Shown in pieces: positions 31,279 through 41,857 of a stretch of DNA of 64,000 nt (the stretch's first letter is position 1; each line of letters starts with the position of its first letter). The stretch is taken from NCBI GenBank assembly GCA_963921195.1, contig OY992537.1, positions 57,932,313-57,996,312 of the forward strand, in the 5' to 3' direction. The DNA comes from Pegoplata infirma (lineage: Eukaryota; Arthropoda; Insecta; Diptera; Anthomyiidae). Below the pieces are notes generated by a model that saw only the letters and a program-made list of their open reading frames with translations, was not told the DNA's origin and did not search any database. The translations under genes and the position numbers were made by a program.

Positions 31279-32030
31279 ACTGTGCAACAAATTTTGGGTC
31301 ATCGATTTGAGCCTCAATGGCTTCAATTCCATACAAAAGTAGACCATCAAATATAAAAAATCACCAAAGGGTTTTCCAAAGTAAGTTCGGATTTATTTTA
31401 TAATGCCCACTGAAGTTTTCAATTTTTTTCAAAGGCGTTTGGAAAACGTCAAAAATACTATAATAAAAACACATCTGAGCTTCAAAAAATGCTTAAATGT
31501 CTTATGTAAAGTTGTATGGCCGTTCTTTTCTTAGAACATGTTAACCCTGTAATTGCTATTTTAAGGGGTCATTTCAGTCAGACCTTTTTAAAAAAACAAA
31601 CACAGAAGTCTAATAAAATCCAGCTCCCGTTTTACTCTGTTCGATTTCACAGGAAAAAATCTGTCAAACTCCATATAAAAAAATAAATTTTGGCAACGCC
31701 AGGAATTATAGGGAAAAAAACGTAAAAAAACAGAGTACTTAGCTTATAGCATAGTACTCTGTTCGATTTCACGGGAAAAAATCTGTCAAACTCCATATAA
31801 AAAAAATAAATTTTGGCAACGCGGGGAATTATAAGGAAATTTTTTAAAAAGTTTTCACGCATTTTTATTATACAAGACAATTTAAATTGCCGTGAAAAAG
31901 TGACATTTCAGTTTTTTTTATGATCGTTTCTTTCTTATAATCGTCAAAAGTTGTTTATTTTTAAGTCTTTTACTGCGATTTAAATGCCTCAATTTAAAGT
32001 TTAAGTGAAATTTTCACCGAAAAAAACAGG
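31279..32030. repeat. Insertion remnant with an 85-bp direct repeat
   Basis: The phrase ATCTGTCAAACTCCATATAA with its surroundings (CTCTGTTCGATTTCAC before, TTTTGGCAACGC after) occurs at 31636-31720 and again at 31757-31845. The part at 31390-31560 resembles the body of the TAGGGTGGCA hAT family (GCCCACTGAAG, AACCCTGTAATTGC). No ends were defined. Confidence 0.5.
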
Positions 32031-32168
32031 GGGGTAATTATGTAAGTTGATAGTCGTCAATCGTATCGTTTCCATCATTATTCCATTACCATATAGTGTC
32101 ATTTTATGGTAATAGAATAATGAACTAACGATGACGATTGACGATTATCAAGTTACATAATTAGCCCC
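32031..32168. mobile_element. 138-bp hairpin MITE, TIR GGGGTAATTATGTAA
   Basis: GGGGTAATTATGTAAGTTGA faces TCAAGTTACATAATTAGCCCC. The inner arms (AGTCGTCAATCGT and inverse) extend the hairpin to near its centre. CAGG flanks both sides, a possible 4-bp duplication. No coding. Confidence 0.65.
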
Positions 32169-32319
32169 CAGGGTACTTAGCTTAAAGGGGTAATTTTTGA
32201 CCTTTTTTAAAAGATATGTATAAAAGTCTATAACAAGTAGAAAAGTTCAATTCGACTTGGCCGAATCTATGAATTCCTTCAACAATGACATTTTAAGTGA
32301 TACAAAAATGTTTTAAAGT

Positions 32320-32672
32320 CCCTAGTAAAAAAGTTTTGATATAATGATATATAATTTGATACAATCATATTAAATTATATATGACTTTTTATATGTTCAT
32401 ATCTAATTTTATCTAAGATTTACAGCGGATCCATTTTCTTATCTGAGGATATACATAAATATATCTGACTTTATGTAAATATATAAATCTATATTAATTT
32501 ATATAAAATAAGATCAAGTGGATTTAATTGGATGTGACCAAAATTCGGATCTAATTGTATAATTTTTTATATTTGTGTATCTAAAATAATACAATTAGAT
32601 CAATATCTGATCCAACTTGATACAGCCAATTTTGAGATCAAATTAGATCTTAAAATTTTTTTTTTACTCGGG
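32320..32672. mobile_element. CCCGAGTAAAA MITE (subfamily Z), TSD GT
   Basis: CCCTAGTAAAAAAGTTTTGA to TTTTTTTTACTCGGG is the inverted counterpart of 6902-7255, almost full length. GT lies at both sides (32318-32319 and 32673-32674). Together with TT, TA, AT and AC in the relatives, this shows a 2-bp duplication without sequence preference. Confidence 0.75.
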
Positions 32673-32808
32673 GTGAGACAAATTCAAAATTTTTAATAAG
32701 AAATATTTTATTTTGACGATGTTTTATTTTAAGTAAAACTATTTTTTTGTAATTTTTGTAACAAAAAAAAATCACTAATTTTTAATTGAGTGTAAAATGT
32801 TTTTTGAG

Positions 32809-33222
32809 CAGCGTTGCCAGTTTTTGTTGTAATTTGTCCCCAAAAAATCTCCAAATCGACTTTAACTTATCATAACTTTCTTAATAAAAGCCGGATATTT
32901 TTTATTTTGGTCAAATTGGGTTCGCGAACATTTTTTCTATAAGACTGATTCATAAAAAAAGTAATTGTTCATTGTAATATAACTTTAAATGTGTTGACTA
33001 CTTAAAAAAAAATGCACAATTTTCTATTCAACATTTTGCTACATAATTTTTGTGTACGTGGATCTGTACTTTTTTTAATTGGTCAGACTTACAGAAAACA
33101 TGTTCACGAATCCAATTTGACCAAAATAAACCTTATCCCCCATTTATTATAAAAGTTATGATGAATCAAAGTCGATTTGAGGATTTTTTGGGGACAAATT
33201 ACAACAAATACTGGCAACGCTG
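32809..33222. mobile_element. 414-bp hAT foldback, TIR CAGCGTTGCCAG
   Basis: CAGCGTTGCCAGTTTTTGTT faces AACAAATACTGGCAACGCTG. The arms continue with TTTGTCCCCAAAAAATC and its inverse. TTTTTGAG is duplicated perfectly (32801-32808 and 33223-33230), as expected for hAT. Confidence 0.85.
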
Positions 33223-33533
33223 TTTTTGAGTGTAAAATTTTTTTCGAGTGAAAATTTTCTTTTTAGTGAAATAATATTTTTCCGTGAAAAAATACGCTGT
33301 AAAATATTTTTTTAAGTTACAAATGTTTTTAAAACGTGTTTAACGTATTTTCAACACGTGAATTTAAGGTGAATCCAATCTGAAGTTCACAACTTTGCAC
33401 ATAACTTTTAAACCACTTTACCGATTTTGCTGAAATTCAATATTAAATAGACTAGGGAAACGACAAATACATACGCCAAGCTTCATTAGCCTCAGGATTA
33501 TGTTTTAAAACTCACTGTGTTTTTATACCCTCC

Positions 33534-34350
33534 ACTCTTGTGATAGAGGGTATATATATAAGTTTGCCATTCCGTTTGTAACACCTCGAAATATTGGTCT
33601 AGGACCCCATAAAGTATTTATATTTATGATCCTCGATCGGTTTTATGACGATCTAGCGATGTCCGTCCGTCTGTCTGTTGAAAACACGTTAACTTTTGAA
33701 AGACTTTACGGAGGCGCCTGAAGTTTAGCATATATGTTGGGCATTTTTCTGGTCAGGTTGGTATTGCAATCCAGCGAAATCGGTTAAAGTTATGAGCAAA
33801 AGACTGAATTTTGGCAAGGGTTTTTCGTGAATTTACGAGGTAAAAACCATGCTTACTTTTGAAAAACAGTTCTGAGGATACTGAAACTTAGCATATATAT
33901 TTTTCGTTCCTCTGGCCTAATTCGTGTTGAATTTTAGCCACATCGGTCCAGTGGTTCAAAAGTTATTAGCAAAACCGTGAATTTCAGATTAGTTTCACCT
34001 TAAATTCACGTGTTGAAAACCCGTTAAACATGCTTTAAAAACATTGGTAAGTCACAAAAATATTTTACAACGTATTTTTGTCACTCGAAAATATTTTGAC
34101 ACTAAAAAAATGCACTCGAAAAAAATTTTACACTCAAAAAAAATTTTACACTCAAAAAAATTTTTAGTAAATTATTTTTTTTTTTCAAAAATTACTTTAA
34201 AAAAAAGTTTTTTTACACAAAATTAAATATATATAATCAAAAATGTAGTTTTTTTCACGTTAGAAAATTTACTATCACTTAAAAAGGGCACTGTGGAGGA
34301 TATTCATAGATTCGGCTAACAATAAGTTGAATTTAACTTTTCTACTTGTT
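33534..34350 (+). mobile_element. DINE-1-like element, subfamily A, near complete
   Basis: The element runs from TATACCCTCCACTCTTGTGATAGAGGG through the core GACGATCTAGCGATGTCC, GTCY (33659-33679) and a body with two tandem, related 130-bp paragraphs (each with a GGTTCAAAAGTTAT phrase). It ends at the 3' end CTACTTGTT. The 3' hairpin is disturbed by a small insert (AACAATAAG). It serves as the intact reference for interrupted copies. Confidence 0.8.
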
Positions 34351-34351
34351 T

Positions 34352-34700
34352 ATCTCCCAAATTAGCGAAAAACATTTGCCGATATTCACTCTTTTGCTTA
34401 TAACTTTTGAACCACTGGAGCGATTTAGCTGAAATGAAATACCAAAAAAAAAATAAATTGCAGAGACCATCGGCGGTGCAGTGGGGACACCTTTGCCGTC
34501 GCAATAAATGTATGCTAATTCATTTATTATGTATCTTGCGCTATATTTATACAATTTAGGCTGGATTACTCAATGCTCCGTTATAAAATAACTCGTCGTT
34601 AAATTTAACTTTTTCATACAAATTTTGACATAAGGCTCCGTTAAATCGGCAGTTAGCAGCTAACTTTTCATTGAGTAATCCGCCCTTAATCATTATTTAT
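34352..34700. other. DINE-1 fragment and undefined sequence around a small MITE
   Basis: 34352-34445 is a minus-strand subfamily-A fragment (ACTTTTGAACCACTGGAGCG). 34446-34558 is of unknown origin. The MITE at 34559-34685 follows. Confidence 0.5.
34559..34685. mobile_element. 127-bp MITE, TIR GGCTGGATTACTCAATG, TSD TTA
   Basis: GGCTGGATTACTCAATG faces CATTGAGTAATCCGCCC. TTA is duplicated at 34556-34558 and 34686-34688. A GCTCCGTTA word occurs twice inside. The 3-bp duplication suggests PIF/Harbinger. Confidence 0.72.
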
Positions 34701-35630
34701 TTTTTTATCCACATCCACAAAAGGGGGCGGACCAAAATAAATGGCATTTTTTAGCCCCCTGGACCCAACTGCAGGACTTTGAACTTCTTATGACAAAAAA
34801 TAATTTCATTTCCTTACCAAAATTATAAAAAAACAAGTAAGAAAATACCCTATACCAGAGTTTCCCGGAAAATCCCATGGAACGGATAGGGTCCGATTTC
34901 TTTAAAATTCGGAATGGTGATTTGTGAAGACAAAACACGTTTACTTGCCAAATTTCGAAAGATACCTATTATAATACGGCTATTAGAGTAATTTGAGCCA
35001 AAACTAAAGATTACCTTTGTATTGGGGCTAGGTCTAAATATGGACCGATTTTTTCCAATTTTAATATGCTTCGTCCTTGGGCCAAGAGAGGCTTAAGTTT
35101 CAAATTTCAATTCAATTGATTAAAAATTGAGACCTGTATCGTGTTTACAACATTATCATGGAAAGACAGACGGACGGACAGACGGACGGACGGACATCGC
35201 TTAATCGACTCAAAAAGTGATTCTGAGTCGATCGGTATACTAAAAGGTTGGTCTAGGACCAATATTTCGGGTAGTTACAAACATCAGCACAAACTCATTA
35301 TACCCTGTACCACAGTGTGGTGAAGGGTATAAAAATAGCTAGTTTAGTTCTCAAAGGGGGAACTTTTCCCCTGTTTCGATTTTTCTAATTTCCGAATTTA
35401 ACCAGCCCAAGACCATGAGACATATTCTTGCCAAACTTCAGGAGTCTTGCTCTTTTACTTAGGACTGTATCGTGTCATCCACATACGGACGGACACACGG
35501 GCATTGTTAGAATGTCTTATTGTTAGAACCGATCACTGATCAATAATATATGTACTTTATGGGATCCTAGATCGATATTTCGATGCGTTACAAATGGAAT
35601 GATAAAGTTATTATAGGAAGATATGATTAT
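34701..35630 (-). mobile_element. DINE-1-like element, subfamily B, split by a subfamily C copy
   Basis: AAGGGGGCGGACC and GGACCCAACTGCAGGACTTTG (34701-34832) and GGGGGAACTTTTCCCC through GATCACTGATCAATAATATA (35335-35600) belong to one minus-strand subfamily-B copy. The complete subfamily-C element 34833-35331 is inserted between them, so C moved after this B copy. The 5' hairpin is lost. Confidence 0.65.
34833..35331 (-). mobile_element. DINE-1-like element, subfamily C, complete
   Basis: On the minus strand it reads TATACCCTTCACCACACTGTGGTACAGGG at 35331-35300, then the core and GTCY tract (35165-35200). It ends at ACTTGTT near 34833. The 3' hairpin expected before the end is decayed. It matches 8989-9667 throughout. 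Confidence 0.75.
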
Positions 35631-35652
35631 AATAAATATTTTAAAGGAAAAA

Positions 35653-36289
35653 AACAAGTGAGAGTTTTCAATTCGGCTATGCCGAATCTTTTATACGCTC
35701 CAACATGTCAAAAATAAAAAAATAAAATTGCAGGGACGTTTTTTTTGGGCGGGGGAGGGGAGAGGGTCCAAAGGGGTCACTGGGGTACACTTTTTTTTCG
35801 CGGTAAATGTTTACAAGTTTATAATGTTGCTTGCACTAAAGTAATGCAGTTGTATCATTATTTAAATACATTTTTCATATCCACACCTACATTTTCTAAT
35901 CCCCTGGATACACGTCCACAAAAGGGGGCGGGTAAAAAAAAGACATTTTCTAATCCTCTGGATCCAAGTGCAGGATGTCAAACTCTTTTTACTAAAAAAT
36001 GTTAATTTTCCTAATAAAAGCATAAAAAACCTTGTAACCCCCCTTAACCGATTTTGCCCATCTCCGACTTAACCAGCCTCTGACTATAAGACATATTCGT
36101 GCAAAATTTTTTATTTTGGACTGTATCGTGTCCTCCACAGACGGACGGACAGACAGACGGACATCGCTAGAATGTCTAAGAATCGATCACTGATCAATAA
36201 TACATTATGGGGTCCCCGACCGATATTTCGATGTGTTACACAGGGAATGACAAAGTGAGTATACCCCCATACTATGGTTGGATGGTATA
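35653..36289 (-). mobile_element. DINE-1-like element, subfamily B, complete
   Basis: It has the 3' end CTTGTTTTTTTCC on the minus strand with hairpin ATTCGGCaTAGCCGAAT (35677-35693), a poly-C run, and ACACGATACAGTCC. GTCY (36139-36162) and a 5' hairpin at 36289 complete it. The 86-aa ORF at 35745-36005 is a by-product. Confidence 0.78.
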
Positions 36290-36597
36290 ATTACAATAAA
36301 AACACTTTTTCAGTAATGTTCAGACATTGACGGTATTCACGTCAGAAATTTTTATTCTTGAAAAGTGTAAAAAATTTTGCATTTCTCAATTTTACAAGGG
36401 TAAAAATTGCTAACGTGAATACCACTGTTAATTGACACTTTAAGCTAAAAAAGAAAATGCCAACCTTTTTTCACTTTGTTTAGAACTTATGGATTTTTAA
36501 GACAAAAAAGAACCCAAAATTGTGTCTTTGGTCCAAAATTTGTTTGTGTTAATATTGATCCTAAAAGTCAACTTTTCCGACCCTTACGATTTTGAAA

Positions 36598-36694
36598 TGC
36601 GAGCAAAAGAAGATTTGCTCCACCCTACTAGGTAATGTTAGATATATCAAAAAAAGCGTTAATGTTTTTCTAATCTAAAAGTTTTGTTGGGATG
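36598..36694. mobile_element. Right-end remnant of a CCCAGCAAAACTT element
   Basis: AGGTAATGTTAGATATATC and TAATCTAAAAGTTTTGTTGGG resemble the right end of 4735-5467. The LINE is inserted in its last bases, and the flank continues at 39387. Confidence 0.45.
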
Positions 36695-39387
36695 GTTAGG
36701 TTAGGTTAGGGTGGCGGTGCCAGATGGGCACTCCGCATAGACCAGTTGGTCCATAGCGATACCACAAAACTCTTTCCGCTTATCGATGTAAACTAAATAC
36801 ATTGACCTTCATCGCGAACTGTTTCAAACTCTTCAGGTCTATCCTCGTAATTTCCTCCAAAGTCTCGAACTGTGAACTTCCCATAATTGATAGTCGAGTT
36901 CGTGCCAAAGCCGGGCAGTGACACAGGATGTGTTCAATGGTCTCCTCGACGTCTGGTGTCTCGCACCTTTTACAGCTTGCGTCCGTAATAAGATTCATGT
37001 TCTTGGCATGTTTTCCGACAAGACAGTGTCCCGTTATTAGACCTGTCAACATACGACATTCTATTCTCGTAAGTGTTAGTAAGAATTTTGTTCTTCCTAA
37101 ATCATAGCGTGGCCATAAAATTCTGCTTATACGACTTGTCCTAAGTTCCTTCCATCTTCGATTTGCCTTGGCGACAGTAAGGGTATTTCGTTTTAGTTTG
37201 TAATGCTGGAGTGGCGGTGAAAGCATTATGGTGGTACCTATGCCATCTGCTCCAAGTTTCGCGAGTTCATCTGCTTTCTCGTTTCCTTCTATTCCTTCGT
37301 GCCCTGGTACCCATAATAAGGTAACTTCATTATTCAAGCAAAGTTGTTTTAAATTCTCGTAACACTTTAAAACCGTTTTCGATTTAATTTGGTAGCTCAA
37401 GAGTGCTTTTAGAGCAGCTTGACTATCCACGTAGAAATTAAGGGTTGCACCTTTTTCCTTTGCCATAAATTCCACAGCTTTTGATATAGCAGCTATCTCA
37501 GCCTGAAAGATACTCGAGTCTGCGGGTAATTTAAAAGATAAGTGTTGGTCTAGTTCCAATATTGTGAAACCAGCTCCCACACCATGCGATTGCTTCGATC
37601 CATCAGTAAAGATATTTATTGAGTTCGCAGGAGGGCCCTGCCAGATCGACCAGAATTCTCGATCCGGAAATCTGACTTCATATTTCCGGTCGAAAACTAG
37701 TTTGGGCACTGTGTAATCAGAGTCAATACGGTCCATATTAGCAATGTTACTGTGTCCAAAGTTGCGATACTTGAACCAATTTGACTCTTTGAGTCTGAGG
37801 CAAGCCTTGTAAGCCTCGCCCTTAGCAAAGAGATCAATTGGTAATAAGTGCAATAAAGTGTCGATAGAGTCGGCTGATGTTGTTCTCAAAGCGCCAGTGA
37901 TACTCCGTCCCATTTGCCGTTGAAGCTTCTGAAACATTTTAAGCGTCACATCCTTTTCGAGTGCCTTATGCCAGACTAAAACTCCATAGAGTAAGATTGG
38001 TCTTACGATTGAAGTATAAATCCAGTAAGTGACTTTAGGTTCTAGACCCCAGGTACTGCCGAACATTTTCTTACACGCGTAATACGCGTTGTTTGCCTTT
38101 TTTACCCTTTCTTCAGAGTTCTTGTTCCAGAACAGCTTACTGTCCAAGAACACTCCAAGAAATTTGGCATGCGGTGATATTGGAATTTCAACTCCTCCCA
38201 CTCGAACCCTTCTAAATTCTGGGATTTTGTATTTTCTAGTAAAAAGGACCATTTCCGTTTTCTGCGGGTTGACATTAAGTCCATTTCCTGAAGCCCACTT
38301 CCACATAGCCTTAAGTGAGCCCTCTAAAATCTCGGATATAGTATCCAGATATTTGCCACATGATAGAATAACCACATCATCAGCGTATGCTATTGTTGTG
38401 GTTCCTAAAGTCTTTAGTTCCTTTAAAATGGGGTCCAACACCAGAAGCCAGAGCAGTGGTGACAGAACCCCACCTTGTGGTGTTCCTCTAGTAGCGTAAC
38501 GGGATGTTTTTGCATGACCCCATTCGGCCGTTATTTCCCGACATGAAAGCATTTGCTCTATCCATTTACTCAAACAGCTGTTAGTTGAAGCCTTGTTCAA
38601 AGCATCAACGATCGTTTCCGTATTTACATTGTTAAAAGCCCCTTCTATATCCAGAAATGCTGCAAGAGCAAATTCCTTATACTCCAGGGATGCTTCTACC
38701 TTCTGTACAAGTGAATGAAGCGCAGTCTCTATGGATTTACCCTGCTGGTAAGCATGCTGTGCATCCGATAGAAAATTCGTACCTAAATGCTCTCGTATAT
38801 ATAGATCAATTATCCTTTCCAGTGTTTTTAAAAGAAAAGATGTCAAACTGATTGGTCTGTAATCTTTTGCCGTCGCGTGGTTAAGTTTACCGCTTTTGGG
38901 CAAGTATATAATACTTGCTTTCCTCCATCCTTTTGGTATATAGCAAAATTTCAGGCATGCAGTAAAAATCGATAATAGATGCGGAATTAAAATACTGGAG
39001 ACGTTCTGAAGCATTGCCGGAATAATGCCGTCAGGTCCAGGTGATTTGTATGGTTTGAATGAAGCTAGAGCCCATTTTATTCGGTCCGCAGTTAAACAAT
39101 TTTCTGGAATAATTGAGGGATTATCGCGGATTACATTCACTGCAATTGGATTTATCCTACATCCCGGAAAGTGTGTCGTAAGTAGAACATCAAGTGTTTC
39201 ATCTGCACTTTCTGTCCATGTATCATCACTTTTTTTCAGTAGGATTGGTGGAATGTTCTTCTTCGATAAAATTTTTCTTAGCCTTGCAGCCTCAGTGGTA
39301 TGTTCAATATTGCTACACAGGTTTTCCCAGCTAATTTTTTTCGATTTCCGTATTAGCTTTTTGAAGCTTTTTAGTTCACTTCTATAT
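36694..39387 (-). mobile_element. 5'-truncated LINE (non-LTR retrotransposon)
   Basis: This minus-strand insertion contains most of ORF2 and a short 3' UTR. It ends in three TAACC units (GGTTAGGTTAGGTTAGGGTGG on the plus strand, 36695-36715). TTTGTTGGGATG occurs at both ends (about 36683-36694 and 39387-39398), a target-site duplication of 11-12 bp. The coding frame begins directly at the 5' junction, as expected from incomplete reverse transcription. The endonuclease domain and ORF1 are absent. Confidence 0.85.
36780..39386 (-). CDS. LINE ORF2 fragment: reverse transcriptase plus RNase H
   Basis: The frame is open from the truncation point near 39386 to a TAA stop at 36780, about 868 codons. 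An internal GTG at 39140 gives 786 residues, used for numbering. Reverse transcriptase motifs: SPGPDGI (33-39), FLDIEGAFNNV (162-172), GTPQGGVLSPLLW (219-231) and the catalytic YADD (252-255). RNase H: FTDGS with Asp513, Glu548, Asp572 and WVPGHEGIEGNEKAD with His614 and Asp624. The C-terminus has a CxxC...HxxxC zinc knuckle (723-742). The order RT, RNase H, knuckle fits the I/LOA-type LINE clades, and I cannot choose between them. The frame is intact, but the element cannot move alone because the endonuclease region is missing. The antisense ORF 38089-38499 is a shadow. Confidence 0.92.
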   Translation of the reverse strand, partial: YRSELKSFKKLIRKSKKISWENLCSNIEHTTEAARLRKILSKKNIPPILLKKSDDTWTESADETLDVLLTTHFPGCRINPIAVNVIRDNPSIIPENCLTADRIKWALASFKPYKSPGPDGIIPAMLQNVSSILIPHLLSIFTACLKFCYIPKGWRKASIIYLPKSGKLNHATAKDYRPISLTSFLLKTLERIIDLYIREHLGTNFLSDAQHAYQQGKSIETALHSLVQKVEASLEYKEFALAAFLDIEGAFNNVNTETIVDALNKASTNSCLSKWIEQMLSCREITAEWGHAKTSRYATRGTPQGGVLSPLLWLLVLDPILKELKTLGTTTIAYADDVVILSCGKYLDTISEILEGSLKAMWKWASGNGLNVNPQKTEMVLFTRKYKIPEFRRVRVGGVEIPISPHAKFLGVFLDSKLFWNKNSEERVKKANNAYYACKKMFGSTWGLEPKVTYWIYTSIVRPILLYGVLVWHKALEKDVTLKMFQKLQRQMGRSITGALRTTSADSIDTLLHLLPIDLFAKGEAYKACLRLKESNWFKYRNFGHSNIANMDRIDSDYTVPKLVFDRKYEVRFPDREFWSIWQGPPANSINIFTDGSKQSHGVGAGFTILELDQHLSFKLPADSSIFQAEIAAISKAVEFMAKEKGATLNFYVDSQAALKALLSYQIKSKTVLKCYENLKQLCLNNEVTLLWVPGHEGIEGNEKADELAKLGADGIGTTIMLSPPLQHYKLKRNTLTVAKANRRWKELRTSRISRILWPRYDLGRTKFLLTLTRIECRMLTGLITGHCLVGKHAKNMNLITDASCKRCETPDVEETIEHILCHCPALARTRLSIMGSSQFETLEEITRIDLKSLKQFAMKVNVFSLHR

Positions 39388-39398
39388 TTGTTGGGATG

Positions 39399-40420
39399 TT
39401 TTTATAGAATTCATTTGTTTCTATTTTTTTTTTTCAAAACTAAACAATACGTTTTAAATAAAAAATGTATTTAACAGGTTATTCTTAATCAATTTATTAA
39501 TAGTTGGTTATTCTGACAAAAAACCCGAAAATGATCTAATAAGTAAATTATTTATTAAACATAAATATTCATATAAAGGACTGTCCAAAATAATCATTTA
39601 TTTACCGTAAGGCATTTGCATAAATATGTACGTCAAACAGAACTAGATAGTTGACTTTCAACTATAAAAATTATGCAACATTTTAAATTAAAGATATAAA
39701 AATGTCAAACAAACAAAAAAAAATCAAGTTAGAATATCAACTGCATATTATTAAATTTAAACAATAACAAATTGATATTTTTATATTCTAAATGTTTAGA
39801 CTACATAAATCATTAGTGGGCGACACTAGTTAATAAAAGAACAAGTTTAATAAAATTAATTATACTATGTCGATTGATTTTAATAAGTCTGTTTCTGTAT
39901 GTCAACTCAAAATTCAAATTTTATATATAAAACGTTAGTTAATTGTAGTTCTTTTAATTGATATTGAAGATGATTGCATCATTTTTCATTTAAAAACTTT
40001 AATTATTTGTTTTTTTTTTAAGATTTGTTGTTTTGAAATTAATTACCTCCATGCTATTTCATTTATATAAAAAGTTAATAATTTAAAATTATTTAAGAAT
40101 AATTATTGAATAATTTAGACATTATTGATATATACATTTATTCTAAACTCAAGTGCACAGGTTTTTCTAATTGTATATAAAGTTTTTTTATGTTTTTGCT
40201 GAAAGCAAACAAAAGACTTAATAAACAAACTTGTTTAGTTTACAATTTTTTTTAAAAATATTAGCTGTAGTAAATAATTATAAAAACATAAATTATTTTT
40301 AAAACAAGAAAATTAAATTTTAGTGCCAACCACATCTAACAGAACATTTATAAACAAAACTTTATTATATGAAAATCAAAAGACTTAGGAAACAAACGCT
40401 ATTAATTGCCAACGAAAGAT
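39399..40420. other. Possible host unique island with two copies of the AAGTCTTTTG motif
   Basis: AT-rich, with no repeat match after the LINE flank. Inverted copies of TCYTAAGTCTTTTGTTT lie at about 40207-40222 and 40374-40391. No convincing ORF; 39025-39474 is antisense to the LINE and runs into T-rich DNA. Confidence 0.4.
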
Positions 40421-41140
40421 ATAGCAGAGTCTGAGAACTTTAATAAACGGAAAATGAAACTGAAAATTTTTTAACAAAAATTATTCTGAGACAGTGTTTT
40501 AAATGGCTCAGAATCTGAGAATTTTTCTATACAAAAAATGTCTCTGAATCTGAGAACTTTTCTATAAGAAAAATGTAAAAAAATGGGTAAAAATTTGTTC
40601 TTTGGCGCCTTTTTCTTTCTCCTGATTTAATGATCCTAGAAACTTAAAATGGAGTGCAATGTCTGCGAAAGTACTTATTGAAAATTTCGATTCTAAATAA
40701 TCAAATTACCCCATTTGAAACTGTACTTTGGTACTTTTTTCTTTCTCCTGATATAATTGTCGTAGATATTTAAAATTTTGAATCACAGCTAAAAAAACAC
40801 TCTAAAAAAGTTGTTTTTAGAAATTCCGTATCTAAATGTAAAATAGGAACATTTGTACTTTTTTTTTAAACATTTGAAAAAAATGGGCAAAAAATGTTAA
40901 AGAACTTTTCTATAAGGAAAAAACATTCTAACAAAAGTACTTTTTGGAATTTCGATTTCAAGGGGCAAAATAACATAATTTGGTATTTTTTTCTTTTCTA
41001 TTATTTCTCCTGACATAATGGATTAATCCTAAAGCGGTTTACGAAATTTTTAAAAAAGAACCTTTTGGATTCCGATTGTAAAGGTACTTTGGTACTTTTT
41101 TTATCTTCTGAAATAATGGTCCTAAGAACTTGAAGCTTGC
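40421..41140. repeat. Minisatellite remnants and a degenerate tandem repeat
   Basis: 40430-40570 holds two or three TCTCAGAATCTGAGA units. 40590-41140 repeats a phrase like GGTACTTTTTTCTTTCTCCTG followed by AYATAATGGTCCTAG four times, with uneven spacing of about 110-245 bp. No gene. Confidence 0.5.
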
Positions 41141-41478
41141 AATGTAAGATCCTCCCGCGGAAACAAATGCTTTAAAATTACCTTTTGGAAATTCTGATTA
41201 AACGGGTACAAAACTTTATGTTTAAATTTTTAGCCAAATCGGGCAAAATGAACCCGTGCCTATGGAGGGTTAATGTTTTGCCCCAACCAAAAAATTTTCC
41301 CAAACAAACCAAAAAAATAAAATTTTTTAACTGTTTTTGTATAAAACTGAATTTATGCATTTTTGTTCAAATGCTTGTAACTTCTGCAATTTTTGACGGA
41401 TTTTATTAAAACCCCACTTTTTTTCTTCACAATAAATCAGACTTGAACTTTACATACATAAATACAATTTAAAAATTA
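41141..41478. other. Non-coding stretch
   Basis: No repeat end and no convincing ORF. The two opposed ORFs at 41178-41409 overlap on both strands and share low-complexity KK/FF-rich sequence. Confidence 0.3.
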
Positions 41479-41857
41479 AATGTAGTTTTTTATTTTTAGT
41501 ACCAAAAGGTACATAAAAATAAAATGTATTTATTCGGCCTTTATATGTGTATATATATTCGATTAGAGTTTTATTCTAGCTCGAGGCCCATAAATATTTC
41601 TATTTATGATATTTTCATAATAGAGTATTTTTAATTTATTGCTTTAAAATTGTTACTCATCTCATAAAATATCTTTACTGATCAGTTTCATCCCCACTAT
41701 GGAATCCAAAATCTGTTTTCCAACAAAAATAACTCTATATACTATGAGATGAGTAACTTTTTTAAAGCAATAAATTAAAAATCCTTTATTATGACAAATA
41801 TAATAAACAAAAATATTTTTGGGCCTCGAGCTAGAATAAAACTCTATCGAATATATA
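41479..41857. repeat. CTCGAG foldback element, copy 2 (full length)
   Basis: It starts with TTTTATTTTTAGTACCAAAA and TTTATTCGGCCTTTATATG. A hairpin follows whose arms carry CGATTAGAGTTTTATTCTAG, CTCGAGGCCC and an inner TTACTCATCTCATA segment. The centre is GATCAGTTTCATCCCCACTA near 41690. Compared with copy 1 (10924-12261) it lacks the 1.1-kb insertion and has a longer hairpin. Confidence 0.65.

Larger units (their letters stand above)
32232..33520 (-). mobile_element. DINE-1-like element, subfamily A, with two inserts
   Basis: The 3' signature (AACAAGTAGAAAAGTTCAATT, hairpin TTCGACTTGGCCGAA) starts the element on the minus strand. The body continues to about 33520 and is truncated before the core. 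A CCCGAGTAAAA element (32320-32672) and a hAT foldback (32809-33222) are inserted. Confidence 0.75.

Noticed and set aside
36695..36715. Interstitial telomere
   Set aside because: Only three TTAGG-type units, located exactly at the 3' end of the LINE and inside its target duplication; a retrotransposon tail is the simpler reading.
38089..38499. 136-aa plus-strand ORF
   Set aside because: Antisense shadow of the LINE reverse transcriptase, which has all catalytic motifs on the minus strand.
39025..39474. 149-aa plus-strand ORF
   Set aside because: Antisense to the LINE ORF2 and running past the insertion boundary into T-rich flank.
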